The notes beneath the pieces are model-generated. The model worked only from the letters and a program-made list of their open reading frames with translations. It was not told the origin of the DNA and did not search any database. The position numbers and the translations under genes were made by a program. Below, piece after piece: positions 41,347 to 53,844 of a DNA stretch of 64,000 bases; the stretch's first letter is position 1, and each line of letters opens with the position of its first letter. The DNA is from Cladopsammia gracilis (lineage: Eukaryota; Cnidaria; Anthozoa; Scleractinia; Dendrophylliidae). Location: contig JAJGOT010000294.1 in the NCBI GenBank assembly GCA_022457155.1, forward strand, positions 57,501 to 121,500, given 5' to 3'.

Positions 41347-44300
41347 ATGAACATTTTACCAAAGAAAAGGTAAGCTGTTGCTTTTTGTTACTCTTCTTAT
41401 GTATACATTTCACGTTTGAAGCGAAATGAAGTTTTCCTTCGTTTATTTATTAGAGTATTAAAATGAATGTACAGCTGCCATTGCTATTCCGCATCCATGG
41501 ATAGGAAAATACCTTTTTAAAGCAGATTGGCATGTAGAATTTGACCGTTTTATTTTAGCCCTTCGTTTTTACCATGTTTATTTAATATCTAGCTCTCCAG
41601 TAATCGGTTTGCTTTTCCAAAACAAAGACAAACCAACTAAGCTTCTTTTAGCTTTGAATGTGAATAAGCCAAGAGCACCCATCCCCCCCCCCCCCCCCGG
41701 AAAACCCCCGGGCATTTGACTTTTTCAAAAAATCTTGGTCAAATGCCCCACTATGTGGGCAGTTTACATGATCGAATGCCCCACTGGTTAGGGGTTCACA
41801 GAGCGTCAAACACCCTACCCTCCGGGCAAGGAGGTGTTAAGTCTATTAAAGGAACTAGCTATATATTGTTAAAGGACATTTCAAGACGTTTCACACCTTT
41901 TTACATCATTATAAAAGTGACAGACCTAACACAATTTAATATTGCTTTCTGCTTTGACTTATTTCTTTTGCCACATGGATTAGTTACAAAAAAATGCTGG
42001 CATACAAGTTTTAGGACCCTTCTGTAAATCGCCTTACAGTGCGGATATTGGTTTCCTAATAAAATATTATCATTACAAGTTACCAGATCTCAGGTTTCAG
42101 AAATAAGTACTTATGAATTTTATAAATTTAAAACAAATTATGTGTTATGTTTTCAGTTGGCATGTTCGAAACAAAGACAATGTTGAACGTGTGAGACGTG
42201 ATGAAGAGAATGCAAGGAAAGAAGAAATTGAAAGAGAAAGGAGAGCAGCACTAGCAGTGAGTTACCATAATACCAATCATTTTACAATTAAAATGTTTTT
42301 AAGACCTGACTATTTTTCACCATCTCATTCATTTGTCATTCATTATGTCATTACTCATGCGCGAAGCGGCATGAGGTAAGGTTCCGGCTCCGTTTTTCTT
42401 GTTATTTTTTTGTGTCACGATTTTGCATGCAAATTTATGCACGCATATTTTAAATTCTGCACTTCCGGTTCATCGCTTTGCCATTTACACTTCCTGTTTA
42501 GTGACTTCCGGCTACTCTTACTTCCGGTAAAACAGTGTTACTGAAACGTCACGACAGCGTCTCCTACAACCCTACTTACATTAGTAGCGTTCACGTTTGG
42601 TATATATAACACTCAAGAAGAATCACTGACTTCACTGTGGTACAGCTTTCATTTACAAAACATTCAATAGTAAACAACGTGGTTTGCAGGAACGATGACT
42701 GAATGAAAGGAGTAACTCTTCTCCATGTCGCACATCTTCTTATTATGTTTAAAATATATCATAAAACTTTCTTACGCATGGGCATGAGTATAGGCTGCTT
42801 GCAGCCTCTTGTTCATTATGTAGTGAAGTCTTTAATTTTTTGGATAGCATGGAATCAATTTTACCTGAGGCCTTGTGGGGGGGGGGGGAGAGGTGTAAAA
42901 AAAAATACTTATATAGCACACATATCTCACATGTCTCATGGCGCTTTACATACACTTATGAGAATGAGATTGGACGTCAGCTTATGAAGGCGCCTCAGGC
43001 AGCCGCTATCGGTCCATTGTTGATCTCATCTCACCCACCCCACCCATGAACAAGTGACACTGAAGGTGGTTCTTTTATACGTTACGTCCCCATGGGAGAC
43101 GGGACCGCCATTTCTACGTGGTCATCCGAGCCACGTGAAAGTCTAACCATTTGCTGATGTCATAGCAAAGGCAGCACCTTCATCCTCAGTTATTTTAAGA
43201 CCCTAAGCAGTTTTCTCCTTATCAGGCGGTAACAGGTAAAATTTACCGCTTGAAGCAGCATTTTTTACCGCCTACAATCACTTGGAGGTTTTTGAAATTC
43301 AACAAAGTGTTTATTCTATAATAAAAAATTATTGTTGTGTAAGGAATGAATTACCAAATTATGGTAAGTTGTTTTACCTTTGAGGGTCAAAGGTGTGCAT
43401 ACGTGAATTTGCCAAAAATAGGTCTCTAAATGAAGGAAATGGGGTTTCAGAGAACCCAGCTCTACCCCCTACATTGTGAGCTTCAGGCGCACACTTTTAG
43501 TTTAACCGGTTAGGAATGCTTCCTTACCTGCAGAGCTAAAATTTAGGGAGAACACTGCCTAAGTGTTGGTCCGGCCGGGGTTCGAACCCAAGACCTCCCG
43601 CTTTGCGGACCGGTGCTCTATTAACTGAGCTAACCAGGACGCGCTTAGTCTGAATTTCAAACCTTGTCATTTCAGGAGGTTCGCATATCACAATCAGAGT
43701 TTCGTGCATTTCAAAAGTTCTCAATTTCACAGAATCTTCTTCTTCTTCTTTTCATTGGAATCAGGATGTTGGTTATTTCGTTTCTCATAGAAGGGTGCTT
43801 AGTTGTCAAGGTTAGGTGCTAACTCAAGGAAATACAATATTAGAAAATTTTGAAAAACTAGCCACTGCAAATTTCTGTATATTTTTAGGAGCAAGAGGCC
43901 AGAACAGCTTTATTACGAGGCCGTGCCACCAAGAAACAGATCAAAGATGGCAAATTGCAAGATACGGCACTTGTCTTACCTGATAACAAACCAAGGCATA
44001 TAAACTTCTTTGCTGATATTGAAGAAGGGGTAAGGGGTTTGACACAACTTTAATAACTGTAATATTCTAGCTTTCAGCAACAACAAAGGTCTTTTAGTCA
44101 GACATGTTAACTTTATTCCCTCACGAACCCTAATGTTCCCTAATCCCTAAATCGTTTTAGAACTTATTACCATATTTCATAACTTTGTATTCTTACTTCT
44201 ACAATAACCAGTGGATTTTTTGTCCAGTGTGTTCATTGAAGGGAGAATAGTCTGCTTGAGGCAATGATTTTTTTATTTTCATCATGTAGCTCAAACAATA

Positions 44301-47300
44301 ACTAACAGTAAATAAGCTTTATGGTTAAATGTGTTTTTATTTATCATTATCTATGCAAGTATTTTATCTTTTTATATAAACATATATATGTATTTTAGTA
44401 TATTCTTGAAAGTTAAGGATCATTTAAACCCTTTAAATTATCTTACCTTTAACACTTTTTACTATTTTAATATTGTAGAATTGCCCTGAGGGGAACATGA
44501 ATAAGTTATTTTTAACTGTAGGTGTATTTCAGCCATAATTTTTCATCGCTGTGTTGTTGTTTTTACAGCTAAGACATGGCAGCAACCCTGAATATGAAGC
44601 TGAGAAAAAAGCAGAGCAGGAGAAAAGAGAGAAAGCTATTGGTCTGCTAACCTACCTTGGACAGAGTGAAAGAGATTCACAAAGTATGTAGCCAGTCTTA
44701 ACAGTTTGTTAACTTCAGTTGGTAGTAAAGTGAACTTTTGCTGGGGGGGGGGGGGGGGGGGTACTTAAACCTAGACTGACTTGAATCTTCGAGCATCTCT
44801 TACCCACGTTAATTTGACTGTGTTCTTTTGTTTTCCACTTTTTTGCTTTGAATTTTTTGTCTGTATAATGTCAAGTGTTATCAAATATCAAGTGTTATCA
44901 AATCCCAAGCCTGAATTCTTTTCAGATCTCACTGTGAGGGTCACAAATAATTTCACTCATAAATTATGTTTTATTTTTGTAAGGTCAGAAACCATGGTAT
45001 GTCAAATCTCACCAGGAAAGAGCAGATCGGAATGGTGCTAATGAAAGGTAAATTTGTCTGTGTATTCAGCCAAAGTTATGAATTGCAACATATTGTTTTA
45101 TTGATCATTCTGAGAAATTGGTGGTTCATCAAGATAATATTGCCAGGGAAGGCAGGGGACTAATATGTTTTACTAGATAAATGGCAATTTTTTTGTTCAT
45201 TGAGATCAATTGGTAATCAATAGGCCACAATATAGCGTTTTTCAGTAGGGCCTTTGTACAGTGGGCGGCACGGTGGTCTAGTGGTTAGCGCGTCGGACTT
45301 TCAACCTGAAAGTCGGTGGTTCGAAGTCTCGTCTCTGCCGTCGTGTTGTTTCCTTAGACAAGAAACTTTACTCCACACTGTCTCTTTTCACCCAGGTGTA
45401 TAAATGGGTACCTGCAACAAAATGCTGGGGGTAACCCTGCGATGGACTAGCATCCCATCCAGGGGGGAGTAGCAATATTCCTAGTCGCTTCATGCTACGG
45501 GAACCGGGTTAAGCTCCGGCCGTGTGGGCCAGTGGGCCCGAGTGCGACTTTACCTTTGTACAGTACTCAACTGGTTTCGTAGTTAAAATATAGTAGAAAA
45601 GGTCTGCAACCAAAATATCAATTTTAATGTAATTGTTTTTCACAACACTTGTATCTCTCCTTGTCGACCCTGGTAATAATGGTTATATGCTATGGCGATG
45701 CGCCCATTCACAGTCACTGTCATCTCTATTGTTGTTACCTTTGTTTGGGGGGAATTTAGGTGAATGCTGTATACAAACTCCCCATCCTTAGTGTATATTG
45801 ACACAAAACATAGGCGTTTTAATTCGGGATGGATGCATTCAAGAATGTTTGTAACGATAAACACATGTTCGTTTGCCAAGTGGAATTTTTGGGAATACAA
45901 CGTGTGAGACAGATTGGCTTCTTCAGCCACTTTTAACCACTTACGCTGGAGCGCTCCGTTTACACTGAAAACCTGAACACAGTCAGTTGTCAGTACCATA
46001 ACATGGCCATCATTACCAGCAGTGATGTCTAGAATAGAAAATATCGTTCCCTGGATAACAAAACTGGTTAAGAAACCTCCATTAGTCTCATATACTTCCA
46101 CCACACAACTGTGATTGAAATCGAAAGAATCATTTTCCCAGTTGGGACTCCAATAGGCACCCAACACAACAACTCTTTTGCTGCTCTCTTCAAATGTTAG
46201 AGCGTAACCTCTGAACCCAGCCCTCAGAGCAAAACGGTGATGAAAGTTATTGTCCTTGTTAAACACACACACGCCACGCACCAATTCTGTGGCTTTCTTT
46301 TGTAGAGTGACCAACACATATACATTGTCATTTTTATCAGTAGCTACATCACAGATACCGTACACTTTTCCATCACCACCTGGAGAGAATAGAGATTGTA
46401 GAAACTTGCCTTCATGGTCAAAGACTTTAACGGTACAGTCTTCGTTGTCGCCCACAATAAACTGCTCTTTTGAGTTTGCGCTGATGCCCGACACTGTTTT
46501 TAGCTTGTGCTCCTCGTCGTTACCATCCTGTCCAAATGACCATGCGCGAAAATTGCAGTCAATGTCTTGTACACCAAGAATTGTAGTTACTCTTGTATCT
46601 CGAAAGGGATCAACTTTCTCCGCACCAATATCAATCCAAGGCCAAATGAAAAGGCCTTTGTTTCCTGATCCAACCATTTGCGTGACATCGTAGATTACGT
46701 GATTCATTCTGCAAACAGCAGTAATAATTTCCGTGCGCTCATCTTTATTGAACCTAGACTTGAAACCTCTCGTTAGTTCAACGTTAAAACTCTTCTGGAC
46801 CGCTGGCAGGGCGTGTAGCTCTTCCAGGCACACCCTACACGTTGTCAATGCGTTTGCAGGGCTGTCAACTTTCTCTAGTATTGTTCCCATAACACGAACC
46901 ATCATAGCTAAAATACGATCTGACGTGTTAAGAGCCTCATTACTGAAGGCCTCTGTTGCTTTCCTACGAGCTTCCTTGAATCGCTTTTTTGCGTCAGAAA
47001 GCAGTTCCCTTGTCGAGTCGTCAAAGTTATTCAGTCGCAGGCTGTTCAATGCTTTAGCAAGGGAAACTGTTTTCGAACCAGCTGATGATGATTGCAAACT
47101 GACCTCCATTATCTCTTCCTCCGTTGCCACTGCTGTAGCTTGGACTGCTGCTTTGCAGTTTTCGTCGCAGTTTGTCCTTTCAAAAACGTCGTAGAGTATA
47201 AAGATCCCCTCTTTAAAGAAGCTGATACTGGCAAGAAGATCTTTTCTTGCTAATCCATCCAACTTCGATTTGATATCATCAAGTTCGCGCACAATCAAGC

Positions 47301-49662
47301 CACGAAATTTTTGTTCCGTGACATCGCCTTCTTTTAGTTGTGCTGCAGCATGATCTCGGCCTTTATTCACCAGCAAGCCGATTGTAGCATTGAACACAGC
47401 TGTTATAATTGAAACCATACTGAATGCGAAGTCGCAGGGCAGCGTAGCGTATTCCAGGAAAATGAGCAACTCTTCAATGACTGAGGAGAGAAACGTGTAA
47501 TAAGATAAAAATAAATCATGACCTATCGGATGAAGATCAGTCTCCATGTCTGTCATCTTTGACATTTACACAAAAACGCTTTATGACTCAAAATATTTAA
47601 TCGATATTGAATATCAAAATAAACAAGCAAGGTAAAAATGTACCTACCAAACTGAACTACGCAAGACTAGGGTTAAACCCATAACCTTGGAAGTCATACG
47701 ATGTATGCGGTCGACTACTTTGTTTCTCGACAAGAAGGTTATACCTTTGCCTTATAGTACACATTGTTGGTCTGTTCCGCATTCATCGTTTGTCGCGCGT
47801 TGACATTTATTCGTTATATCGGGGTAGATTTTACGTTTGGGCTACCGGATTGTGTTCGTTTAATATAACGAGGATTTCGTTATATCGAGGTTCTGTTCCA
47901 TATATTTTTTACTTGAAATTTTGCCGAGCTGAAGAATATCGTTCGTTATCGGCCGAGGACTTAGTTTTCAGAGGTTCGTTAAATCGAGGTTCCACTGTAA
48001 GAAAAACAAAAGAAAAACAATAAAGCATAAAACTACGTCATTCACTGTGGAACCCACTTAGACGAAGGCTAAATACTCCGTTAACATGGACATTTTTGTG
48101 GTCTTTACGGTGCCTGCGATTCGACTGTAATTACAATAATTGCTAACACATTCCGATACACCAAAATTCTCCTACGCCAATTCTATCATCTTGCTGTTAT
48201 GTTTGTTTTTCGCAGGCTGAAGTGAATACTATGTCAGCACTCGCGATATTTTTACTTCTGCGGGCCGCCAATCCTTTGCTCCCCACTATCTGAACGCCTA
48301 TCCCCCTCCGTCAGCACTCGCGATATTTTTACTTCTGCGGGCCGCCAATCCTTTGCTCCCCACTATCTGAACCCCTATCCCCCTCCGTCAGCACTCGGCC
48401 GCCAATCCTTTGCTCTCCACTATCTGAATCCCCATCCCCCTCCGTCAGCACTCGCGATATTTTTCCTTCTGCGGGCCGCCAATCCTTTGCTCTCCACTAT
48501 CTGAACCCCCATCCCCCTCCGTCAGCACTCGCGATATTTTTACTTCTGCGGGCCGCCAATCCTTTGCTCCCCACTATCTGAACGTCTGGAACAGGCTGGT
48601 ACCTGTCGCATTGTATAATTTTCCTTTAAAACATTGCTTGCTAAACAATGTTTCTTGTTATTGTTTTTTTTTTTTACTTCCTTTGTGGTTAGCTCCAGAG
48701 AAAAGGACAGGAAAAGTTCAATGGACCCTTTAACAGACATGAAAAAGTACCTTGAAATAAAAAAGTCACACAAGAAAGACAGGGATACTAAGCACAAAGA
48801 AAAGAAACGGAAAAGAATAGAAAAGGACTTCAAAAGAAAACAGAAGAAAAGTATTGAAGAAATGAGAAAAGAGAGATTACAACGCGAGAAAGAGGAACGA
48901 GACAGAGAAAGGAAGCTGTTAGCGTCTGTGAGAGGAGAAAAGAACACTGCAACAGAAACTGCGAATTATCATGCACCACAAAGGTAGAGTAGAGCCCCTC
49001 TCTCCCCTAAACCCCACCCCCACGTTATAGGTCTACCAATCTGGTAAGAAAGAAAATACCCCTATTATATATCCTTCCGGGTATGAACCCACCTCCGCTT
49101 GACATCACTTTGGCAGTTTCAGTCAACTTATTCCCCAGGGCTTTCTGTGCTTTCCGCACGGTACGCCATATACTGATATTAAACTCCGGCAAGGTAACAC
49201 CGTTTTGACACCGGTAAGGACCCAAAATAATGCCTCTGGAGCAGGTAAAAAAGAGACATGCAGTTTTGTCCCTGTTTTTGTAACAGTGTGAGCGGAAGGC
49301 CCATGCGTACAAAAGTTGTTACGGATTCAAAATGGTATCAAGTATTTTAGCGCCTCTAGGACCAAGAAATATGTTAATAAGAAGAATCTGTAATAGGCCA
49401 TTTGCGAGTTACCTTTTGGAGTTTTTTCAAAGAGACGCCAAGTGCAAAATCATTCGTTTGAAAGAAAACTGGAGGCAAATGGCAACTCGGAAATGGCTTA
49501 TTTAAGAGGTATTCGTATCTCAACAGGAACTCGTGGCTCAAGAACAGGCCTCGTAGTGCTCATTCCTTAATCGTTATTTTCATTTGTTGCAGGTACAACT
49601 CTCAATACAATCCAGAGTTCGTTAGGAGGCCGAGGAATGACAGTCGATACCGGCCGTATTAA
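41347..49662 (+). CDS. LENG1: LENG1 homologue (Cir_N domain nuclear protein)
   Basis: Seven exons: 41347-41369, 42157-42256, 43889-44029, 44569-44683, 44984-45047, 48693-48983, 49593-49662; phases agree and give 267 aa, close to the human protein. The N-terminus [20 protein letters not shown] followed by [11 protein letters not shown] is the Cir_N signature and is nearly identical to human LENG1. The middle has [11 protein letters not shown] and [16 protein letters not shown] (human GILTYLGQS), then [11 protein letters not shown]. The later half is a highly charged Lys/Glu/Arg helix with [14 protein letters not shown], and the protein ends with [14 protein letters not shown], matching YNSQFNP in human. 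Probably nuclear; Cir_N proteins are linked to transcription and splicing factors. Intron 5 (45048-48692) holds an antisense intronless gene and a SINE. A candidate AATAAA lies near 50248. Confidence 0.94.
42351..42810. mobile_element. 460-bp interspersed element, copy A (LENG1 intron 2)
   Basis: Begins TCATGCGCGAAGCGGCATGA, contains three ACTTCCGG-type motifs and ends GGCTGCTTGCAGCCTCTTG. The reverse complement, about as long, is at 57328-57787. Confidence 0.75.
43567..43640 (-). repeat. tRNA-like sequence (pseudogene or SINE head)
   Basis: 74 nt on the minus strand: TTAGCTCAGTTAATAGAGC is a good D-arm/A box, and GGGTTCGAACCCC a good T-arm/B box, ending GGACCA. The anticodon loop lacks the usual T before the anticodon and the acceptor stem has mismatches. 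Confidence 0.55.
45247..45555 (+). repeat. tRNA-derived SINE copy 3, LENG1 intron 5
   Basis: Head GGCACGGTGGTCTAGTGGTT...GGTTCGAAGTC has A and B boxes of a pol III promoter; body has AACCCTGCGATGGACTAGCA and CTAGTCGCTTCATGCTACGG. Most complete of the three copies. Confidence 0.8.
45640..47565 (-). CDS. Intronless NHL-like propeller protein nested in LENG1 intron 5
   Basis: A single open frame of 641 aa, antisense to LENG1 and wholly inside its intron 5. Residues about 25-75 are hydrophobic ([20 protein letters not shown] and [18 protein letters not shown]), then a mostly helical charged region to about 300. The C-terminal half has repeated units of about 45 residues with a [14 protein letters not shown]... 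[14 protein letters not shown] pattern, then [13 protein letters not shown]..., [20 protein letters not shown], fitting NHL/beta-propeller blades. No RING or B-box precedes it, so it is not a TRIM protein. I do not recognise the family; similar lineage-specific propeller genes are common in cnidarians. Lack of introns among intron-rich neighbours suggests a retrocopy or a recent arrival. A 641-codon frame is far too long for chance in this AT-rich DNA. Confidence 0.78.
   Translation of the reverse strand: MSKMTDMETDLHPIGHDLFLSYYTFLSSVIEELLIFLEYATLPCDFAFSMVSIITAVFNATIGLLVNKGRDHAAAQLKEGDVTEQKFRGLIVRELDDIKSKLDGLARKDLLASISFFKEGIFILYDVFERTNCDENCKAAVQATAVATEEEIMEVSLQSSSAGSKTVSLAKALNSLRLNNFDDSTRELLSDAKKRFKEARRKATEAFSNEALNTSDRILAMMVRVMGTILEKVDSPANALTTCRVCLEELHALPAVQKSFNVELTRGFKSRFNKDERTEIITAVCRMNHVIYDVTQMVGSGNKGLFIWPWIDIGAEKVDPFRDTRVTTILGVQDIDCNFRAWSFGQDGNDEEHKLKTVSGISANSKEQFIVGDNEDCTVKVFDHEGKFLQSLFSPGGDGKVYGICDVATDKNDNVYVLVTLQKKATELVRGVCVFNKDNNFHHRFALRAGFRGYALTFEESSKRVVVLGAYWSPNWENDSFDFNHSCVVEVYETNGGFLTSFVIQGTIFSILDITAGNDGHVMVLTTDCVQVFSVNGALQRKWLKVAEEANLSHTLYSQKFHLANEHVFIVTNILECIHPELKRLCFVSIYTKDGEFVYSIHLNSPQTKVTTIEMTVTVNGRIAIAYNHYYQGRQGEIQVL
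47749..48232. repeat. Duplicated 480-500-bp segment, copy A
   Basis: Nearly the same sequence as 60775-61275, with small gaps. It includes the pogo-like end CGTTAAATCGAGGTTCCACT and about 240 bp beyond it. Confidence 0.85.
48233..48583. repeat. 77-bp minisatellite in LENG1 intron 5
   Basis: About 4.7 copies of a unit starting GTCAGCACTCGCGATATTTT and containing GGGCCGCCAATCCTTTGCTC. One copy lacks about 24 bp. It begins exactly where the duplicated segment ends. Confidence 0.85.
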
Positions 49663-50425
49663 ACTGTGACGTTGGTTATTCTTCGTTCGTCTGCCGATTG
49701 CTTACGAATTCCTCCGAGTCGATTTCCATGAACGAGTTCGCCGATGTACTTGGTATTCCGCATATCTCGTTCGATGGCCGACTGTTCTTGAAAACCTTCG
49801 GAGAGCCGATTGCTAAGAACGAGATGACCGAGTCCCTGGCTTGGAGCTAGTATGCTGGCGATGTCAGTTGATTTGTCGGTAATATCTCGTTTGGCAGCGA
49901 GGGTTGTCCAATAAACACGCACAGTCACGTTCCGTGAAAAGCTGAGTTACGGTCCGTAGAATTCCTTCCGACCGTTTAATGACGGTCCGTATCAGTGCGA
50001 CAGTATTGGATATGACTGTTGGCAGCCGACCCGCCCCGAAAACATCCGAAGAGAGCCAGCTACGATGAACGAGTTCGCCATGTGGTGAAGCCTATATTAT
50101 AAGCCCCCGGCTTCTATAATTATAGGCTTCCTTGCCATTACCACGGTTACGGCTTGTTCGACAGGCTAGGGGGGGTTTCCATAATGAACGAATTTCCCAG
50201 TTGGATGTAGCTACTTTGAAAGCCTTTCTCCTGTGTTACTAAACAATAATAAAAGAGATTAAGCAACGCGTTTACAGCAAACGGCGAACACGAGCTTGCC
50301 GTTTATGATAGATGGTTTTCACTCACGTGAACTTCAGTCCTGTGGGACTCAAATTGCGGCTATGTTGGTGCACATGACAAAAGGGTTCCCTGTGGGCAAA
50401 CTAATCGATTTGGAACAACTGTAAA

Positions 50426-50994
50426 GGTGGTCAGACACGAGGGGACATGTAGCAGGAACATGTCGCAGCGACATGCAGCAGCGTAAAAAAATTGTTCAAT
50501 ACACACTGAGGGATATGTAGAAGGGACGTGCGGCGGGGACATGTAGCAGGGACAAAATCATAGCGCTTGCACACATGAAAATGTTGCGGGGACATGTCTC
50601 AGGGACATGTTGCAGCAACACGTCCCCTCGTGTTCTATTTTCATAATTGTGCAACACCAATTTTGGGGACATTTTGTCCCCGCGACGTGTCGCACGGAGT
50701 TCAACTTGTTGAATTTCATGGGACACGTCGCGGGGACAAAATGTCCCCAAAATAAGTGTTGCACAATTGTGAAAGTATCCGTTCGCACGAGGGGACGTGT
50801 TGCTGCAACATGTCCCTGAGACATGTCCCCGCAACATTTTCATGTGTGTGCAAACGCTATGATTTTGTCCCTGCTACATGTCCCCGCTGCACGTCCCTGC
50901 TACTTGTCCATCAGTGTGTACTACACATTTTTTTCTCGCTGCTACATGTCGCTGCGACATGTCCCTGCTACATGACCCCTCGTGTCTGACCACC
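50426..50994. mobile_element. 570-bp near-complete palindrome
   Basis: Left end GGTGGTCAGACACGAGGGGA, right end TCCCCTCGTGTCTGACCACC-like (with small differences). Arms of about 280 bp rich in GGGACATGT / ACATGTCCC, with an inner palindrome around TTGGGGACATTTTGTCCCCG. Overlapping open frames on both strands reflect the symmetry, not genes. Confidence 0.8.
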
Positions 50995-52274
50995 TCAAAG
51001 TAGTTTAAAATAGCGCGAATCCTTTTTTCACGTGACGTTTTCCTTGGCTTTACCGTCGTCGTTGCTAAAGCTCCCTAATGGTTCGTCCATACAGGGACGT
51101 GAGGGATGATGACAACGACTCAAAACAATAGAGAGGACTGGGGATGAGTCAGACTCCCTCCCCTCTGGTTCTCGTGCTCAGGCTCCGGCGGCTAGGAGGA
51201 CCAGGCGGCTCTGGGGATGAGAATGCTTCATAGGGGTTAACAGAAACCAATGAAAGTAAATGACTCACAAGACCAAAACAAACAAATAATAGAACATTTT
51301 ATTTCACGCAATGAAGTATGCAGTTAATTATTTTTTGTTTATATTTTTTTTTCCAGTCAGTTTAGTACATTTTTGTGGTATTGTTTATTATGTGGCACAC
51401 GGTGAAATGATTAGTGTTGTGTTAAAGTATAGTAGTAATGGTGGTGCTTTCCAAAATGAAAACCATTTTCTTTCTTTCTATCCTTTTCAGTTTAATTTGG
51501 GTTGAGTCCCACCATAACGGCATTGCAGTGTCGTGAGTTACCAAAATGTTGTCCTTATGATCCGATAGTAGTATTTGTGTTTGTAAATCCGATACAGATC
51601 GCTCATAATATAAAAAATATTCATTCAAATACAAAAATATATATAAATTATCCCGTTTCGGACAAACTAAACAACCCTTAAAGATTTACTAGTGTCAATA
51701 ATTGCTTGCAAGCCGTGATCGAAGTAAAGATCGTCGATTTCGTCGACACCACAAGAAAACAATGACACAAAAAAGGGAGGACAAGACTAAACATGTAAAT
51801 AAATATGGAGAGTTCTGTGTCCTCTGAAGAGTCCGGGCAAAAACTGAAAAACAAAATCAGAACAGAAGACGTTAAAACTCGTTCTCAAAAGATGAGCACG
51901 GGGAAGGTGCCTGAAACGTTGATGGAGCCCCTGTCATTCAAACAGAGCGCGGTGGGTATCCATGGAAACCCTGTGAGCAGCAACTACCAGGCACTGTCAC
52001 ACTGATAATATCAGTGGAAAGCAAGAATACTTACCTATAGGGAGGGAGGAACTGGAGGCAAGCATTGAGCATGCATATAGCTCGTCGCAAGAGAGAGCTG
52101 AAGTAAGAACATCTAAACTGTGAGCTGTCAGTCTTTCTTTCCCTCGGATCGAGCGGAAATGTAATAATTATGCAAATTAGGTGTAAAAACGAGAAGGGAT
52201 CGCACACTGATCAGGCATGTGATGCACCACTGTACACTATTGTCTCGAGTGAGCAAGTTGTACAGTGGGTCACT

Positions 52275-52418
52275 GCAATAGAGGTTTTGCACGGCAGCTA
52301 TGTTGCATGGCAGGAACAATGAAAATGTTTTGCATTAGAAAGAACGTTCTTTCCCATGGGAAAAAGAATCTATTGTTCCTGCCATGTAACATGGCTGCCG
52401 TGCAAAACCTCTATTGCC
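52275..52418. repeat. Short foldback repeat
   Basis: Left GCAATAGAGGTTTTGCACGG, right CCGTGCAAAACCTCTATTGC, inverted; inner GGCAGGAACAAT / ATTGTTCCTGCC also pair. Confidence 0.8.
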
Positions 52419-53844
52419 GGCGAGAAAGGAACATTGAAATTATAAAACCCCTCAGGGCGCAGGCAACACACCTGATTTGTTGGGATCTACTACTGATGAA
52501 CCGACACCGCTGATGCTCCTCACCTTGTGATTGTACTGTAGAAAAAAATATACGAAACTTTCAGATAAGATCACTCAGTTTTATATACAGTCAATTTTCT
52601 CAAAACGAACACCCTGTAAAGCGAACACCTCTAACGCGGACATCAGTGGTTGATTGGTTCCAGCCGAATTTCACTTGTTTTTCTGTTACTAAATTCTTTA
52701 CAAGGCGGACACCTCTCTAATTAAGGCGCTCAGCTTGAGATACTGTTCAATCAAAGCTCTTTGTACGACCACCTCCCCATGATACAGAATTCTTTACTAC
52801 AGTGGTCATGTGCGACCACCTCTTCCAAGTGACCACTTTTCCAGTCAAACTCCAACAGGTTCATAGTATTCAGAGTTAAGTCGCCCTGTGGTCTGACCTC
52901 GCAAGCGGCAACCTCCCGTAAGAGACTCGCCACCTTGGCTTACAATTAGGCGCTTACGGGAGGTTCGATTATATTTAAAACCTCTTGTAAGCCACCAATT
53001 CTTTTATATTTTTAGCGACCATCTTTCTTAGCATTTTGGATCATCGTTTACGAAAGTTTCACTGTGTGAAACACTGAATTTTTTTAATTTAAACACCTCT
53101 AATATACAGTGTCGAAGGGCTTTTCTCTCTTTGTTGAGTTATTTTTCTTTTTAAAAGTTTCAGTGTGATTTTATGGTGAAACAAACCAGCAATTAGGGTT
53201 TTCGCGCTTCGATTTACTATTTCAATTTACAATTTCGTTATATCTGGTAACCTGATAAAACAAGTTTCTTTTCATGCAAACCATCTGAGATTCAAGTCAA
53301 ACCTAACTGAAGCAGAACTAGAAATATGCGTGAAGAATGTCAATAAAGCTAGAGTGCACGTGTCAGCATATAAGGGACTGTGCAATAGTTATCAGGAGGG
53401 GGGGTAGGAAAATATTAGGTAATACCTCCCCTTTTAAAGGAGTGAATTTAGTTATTAACCCCCCTCTGATCAGTCAGAAATTTTGTATGACCCCTCCCCC
53501 CCCCCCCCCCTTCACATACGTTTTATATACAAATACCCAGCATTTTCTTAATATACACCCACCTGTTATTGCTACGAGGTAATGTTTGTTCCAGACGTAG
53601 ATATACAGCAATACTACATGTTTACTTGTTGGACATCCGTATCTGGAACAAACATGACCTCGAAGCAGTGTTCAACAAAGCCATCCGATGCCACTTCTGA
53701 ATCACTTGATTGCGAATCGGAGTTGCTTGCACTGGAACTCATTTCCTCGTTAACGTTCTCTTGGGTTTCTCGTGGAATGCAAGAATGATCACCACGAGCT
53801 TTCTGGAGAACTCGTGCAACCAGTGCCACTTTACCTCCGACTGA

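Noticed and set aside
43567..43640. Functional tRNA gene
   Set aside because: A and B boxes are good, but the anticodon loop and acceptor pairing are poor; more likely a pseudogene or SINE head.
50360..50989. Overlapping open frames on both strands in the palindrome
   Set aside because: Symmetry of an inverted repeat mirrors frames; no known protein.
51805..52005. Ser/Lys-rich 66-codon frame starting MESSVSSEESGQ
   Set aside because: Looks coding in composition, but no donor site or second exon could be joined to it with confidence.
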